Shown: in pieces, positions 62,228 through 64,000 of the stretch | How positions within the stretch are numbered: the first letter of the stretch is position 1 | How the letters are laid out: the number at the start of each line of letters is the position of its first letter | From: DASVWZ01 sp963708575 | GTDB taxonomy: Bacteria; Acidobacteriota; Terriglobia; Terriglobales; Acidobacteriaceae | Direction of reading: 5' to 3' | DNA: 64,000 nt | Assembly (NCBI GenBank): GCA_963708575.1 | Contig: CAVPTB010000007.1 | Location: forward strand, 2,480,001-2,544,000 | The notes under the pieces: generated by a model | What the model was told of the DNA's origin: nothing | The model's database searches: none | What the model saw: only the letters and a program-made list of their open reading frames with translations | Position numbers and translations under genes: made by a program

Positions 62228-64000
62228 ATGGCTAAAATTATCGGGATTGATCTCGGGACTACCAATTCCTGCGTTGCAGTGATGGAAGGTGGAGAGCCCA
62301 AGGTCATCCCCAACGAAGAAGGTGGGCGAACCACGCCATCGGTTGTCGGCTTCACCAAGACCGGCGAACGACTGGTGGGGCAAGTGGCCAAGCGCCAAGC
62401 TATCACCAACCCGGAAAATACGGTTTATTCGATCAAGCGGTTTATGGGACGCCGCTACGACGAAGTGAACGAAGAAATGAAGATGGTCCCATACAAGGTG
62501 GAGCGCGACGGCGACAATGTGGCCATCGTGGCACAGGGGAAGCGTTATACCCCGCCTGAGATTTCCGCGATGATTTTGCAGAAGCTGAAGAAGGCTTCGG
62601 AAGACTATCTGGGCGAGAAGATCACCGAGGCCGTCATCACGGTACCGGCGTATTTCAACGACGCCCAGCGTCAGGCCACCAAGGATGCCGGCAAGATTGC
62701 CGGTCTCGACGTAAAGAGAATTATCAACGAGCCCACGGCCGCAGCGTTGGCCTACGGACTCGACAAAGGTAAGGACGAGACCATTGCCGTATACGATTTC
62801 GGTGGCGGCACGTTCGATATTTCGATTCTCGAAGTCGGCGAAGGCGTGATCGAAGTGAAAGCCACCAACGGTGACACTCACCTGGGCGGCGACAACATCG
62901 ATCAGCGGCTGGTCGACTGGCTCATCGACGAATTCAAGAAGGACGAAGGTCTCGACCTGCGTGGCAAGGGCAACGAGATGGCGCTGCAACGTCTGCGTGA
63001 CGCAGCCGAGCGCGCCAAGATCGAGCTTTCAACCACGATGGAGACTGAGATCAATCTGCCGTTCATTACGGCGGACGCGAGCGGGCCGAAGCACCTGGTC
63101 AAGAAACTGACCCGGGCCAAGCTCGAGTCGATGATCGAAGACATCATCCAGAAGTCAGTCGGGCCTTGCAAGCAGTGCATGAAGGACGCGGGCGTTGACG
63201 CCAGCAAGATCAACGAAGTTGTGCTGGTTGGCGGCCAGACTCGCATGCCTCGTATTCAGGCGCTGGTGAAAGAACTGTTCGGGAAGGAACCTCACAAGGG
63301 TGTCAACCCGGACGAAGTGGTCGCGATCGGCGCGGCGATTCAAGGCGGCGTGCTGAAGGGCGAAGTGAAAGATCTGCTTCTGCTCGATGTAACTCCGCTG
63401 ACGTTGTCGATTGAAACTTTGGGCGGCGTGGCGACTCCCATGATTCCGCGGAACACGACGATTCCGACCCGCAAGACGGAAACGTTCTCGACCGCGGCGG
63501 ACAGCCAGACGTCGGTCGAAGTTCACGTGCTGCAGGGTGAACGTCCGATGGCAGCGCAGAACCGGACTCTGGGCAAGTTCCACTTGACCGGGATTCCACC
63601 CGCACCGCGCGGCGTACCACAAGTCGAGGTCACGTTTGATATCGATGCCAACGGCATCCTGAACGTGACGGCGAAGGATAACGCTACGGGCAAGGACCAG
63701 AAGATCACGATTACGTCGTCTTCGGGTCTGAGCAAAGAAGAAGTCGAGCGCATGGCCAAGGAAGCCGATGCCCATTCGGCGGAGGACAAGGCGCAGCGCG
63801 AGGCCATTGAAGCCAAGAACCAGCTCGACACTCTGGTTTACAGCGTGGAGAAGATGCTGAAGGAGCATGGCGACAAGATCTCCGGCTCGGAACGCGGCGA
63901 CGTTGAGAACGCACTGGCGGATGCCAAGAAGGCGCTCGAAGGCGGCGACAAGGCGGCGATGGACAAGGCTCGCGAGAGCTTGACCCAGGCATCGCACAAG
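62228..64000 (+). CDS. dnaK: Molecular chaperone DnaK (Hsp70), truncated by window end
   Basis: The first 591 codons of an Hsp70. GGAGG lies 7 bases before the ATG. The nucleotide-binding domain has IIGIDLGTTNSCVAVMEGGE, VITVPAYFNDAQRQATKDAG, NEPTAAALAYGLD and VYDFGGGTFDISIL. The substrate-binding domain starts at LLLLDVTPLTLSIETLGG. The frame runs to the last base with no stop; about 45 residues are missing. Long antisense frames over this gene are codon-bias shadows. Upstream of it is a sigma-70 promoter. Confidence 0.98.
   Translation, partial: MAKIIGIDLGTTNSCVAVMEGGEPKVIPNEEGGRTTPSVVGFTKTGERLVGQVAKRQAITNPENTVYSIKRFMGRRYDEVNEEMKMVPYKVERDGDNVAIVAQGKRYTPPEISAMILQKLKKASEDYLGEKITEAVITVPAYFNDAQRQATKDAGKIAGLDVKRIINEPTAAALAYGLDKGKDETIAVYDFGGGTFDISILEVGEGVIEVKATNGDTHLGGDNIDQRLVDWLIDEFKKDEGLDLRGKGNEMALQRLRDAAERAKIELSTTMETEINLPFITADASGPKHLVKKLTRAKLESMIEDIIQKSVGPCKQCMKDAGVDASKINEVVLVGGQTRMPRIQALVKELFGKEPHKGVNPDEVVAIGAAIQGGVLKGEVKDLLLLDVTPLTLSIETLGGVATPMIPRNTTIPTRKTETFSTAADSQTSVEVHVLQGERPMAAQNRTLGKFHLTGIPPAPRGVPQVEVTFDIDANGILNVTAKDNATGKDQKITITSSSGLSKEEVERMAKEADAHSAEDKAQREAIEAKNQLDTLVYSVEKMLKEHGDKISGSERGDVENALADAKKALEGGDKAAMDKARESLTQASHK

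Noticed and set aside
62177..63997. Two long minus-strand frames (270 and 280 codons) opposite dnaK
   Set aside because: Antisense frames over dnaK are a known codon-bias effect; sequences are Arg/His/Leu-rich without domains.

Overview
The window looks like a chromosomal segment of a soil-type Acidobacteriota (Terriglobia, Koribacter-like). This is an inference from gene content: a carboxypeptidase-regulatory-domain TonB receptor, GloVer-type tandem-repeat secreted proteins, secreted beta-propellers, orphan LytTR and HEAT/Crp regulators, and GC-rich intergenic palindromes. No database comparison was possible. Most of the 64 kb is ordinary housekeeping sequence. There are two striking non-coding repeat arrays, at 9.2-11.8 kb and 15.7-17.2 kb, and several broken genes.

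Layout. 0-9.2 kb: secreted beta-propellers, a PLP decarboxylase, a lipoprotein, a radical SAM protein, a divergent pair of cell-wall enzymes (M23 peptidase, L,D-transpeptidase) and a BrkB membrane protein. 9.2-11.8 kb: a REP-like array of 37-bp units and seven longer modules, interrupted by a decayed REP-associated (Y1/HUH) transposase. 12-15.7 kb: two secreted proteins, a DsrE protein, and an Lrp/AsnC regulator divergent from an isochorismatase-family hydrolase. 15.7-17.2 kb: tRNA-Ala(GGC) followed on its 3' side by eight tandem 171-179 bp repeats, each restarting with the last ~21 nt of the tRNA including CCA. This is the most unusual object in the window and resembles the tyrT repeat locus of Escherichia coli. 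17.3-24 kb: an ECF sigma/anti-sigma pair (the anti-sigma frameshifted) and secreted GloVer and TPR proteins.

24-36.7 kb: an rnc-lepB-lepB-asmA cluster, an APC permease, a cluster M50 peptidase-trpS-scpA-scpB-rluB, then hisC and mutM. 37-47.8 kb: purA and a small monooxygenase; on the minus strand a tautomerase, ndk and sucCD; trpD; a kinase remnant; and a minus-strand run rlmB, M1-like protein, beta-CASP hydrolase and DinB protein. 47.9-57.5 kb: thiolase, a DUF4412-like protein, a LytTR response regulator, a small secreted protein and a TonB receptor (the last three each interrupted by one apparent single-base insertion), a HEAT-Crp regulator and a sigma-54 activator. 57.9-64 kb: a small conserved-looking protein, purS, glmS, a ferredoxin-NADP reductase-like protein, a VapBC/FitAB-type toxin-antitoxin pair with a perfect inverted-repeat operator, and dnaK running off the window end.

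How the genes fit together: most groups are core metabolism or information processing (purines: purA, purS; tryptophan: trpD, trpS; histidine: hisC; TCA cycle: sucCD; chromosome segregation: scpAB). The two signal peptidases would serve the many secreted proteins. Regulation is suggested by palindromes at the Lrp intergenic region, the LytTR promoter, the toxin-antitoxin promoter and the dnaK leader. Several mRNAs may be leaderless (TATAAT a few bases before GTG/ATG).
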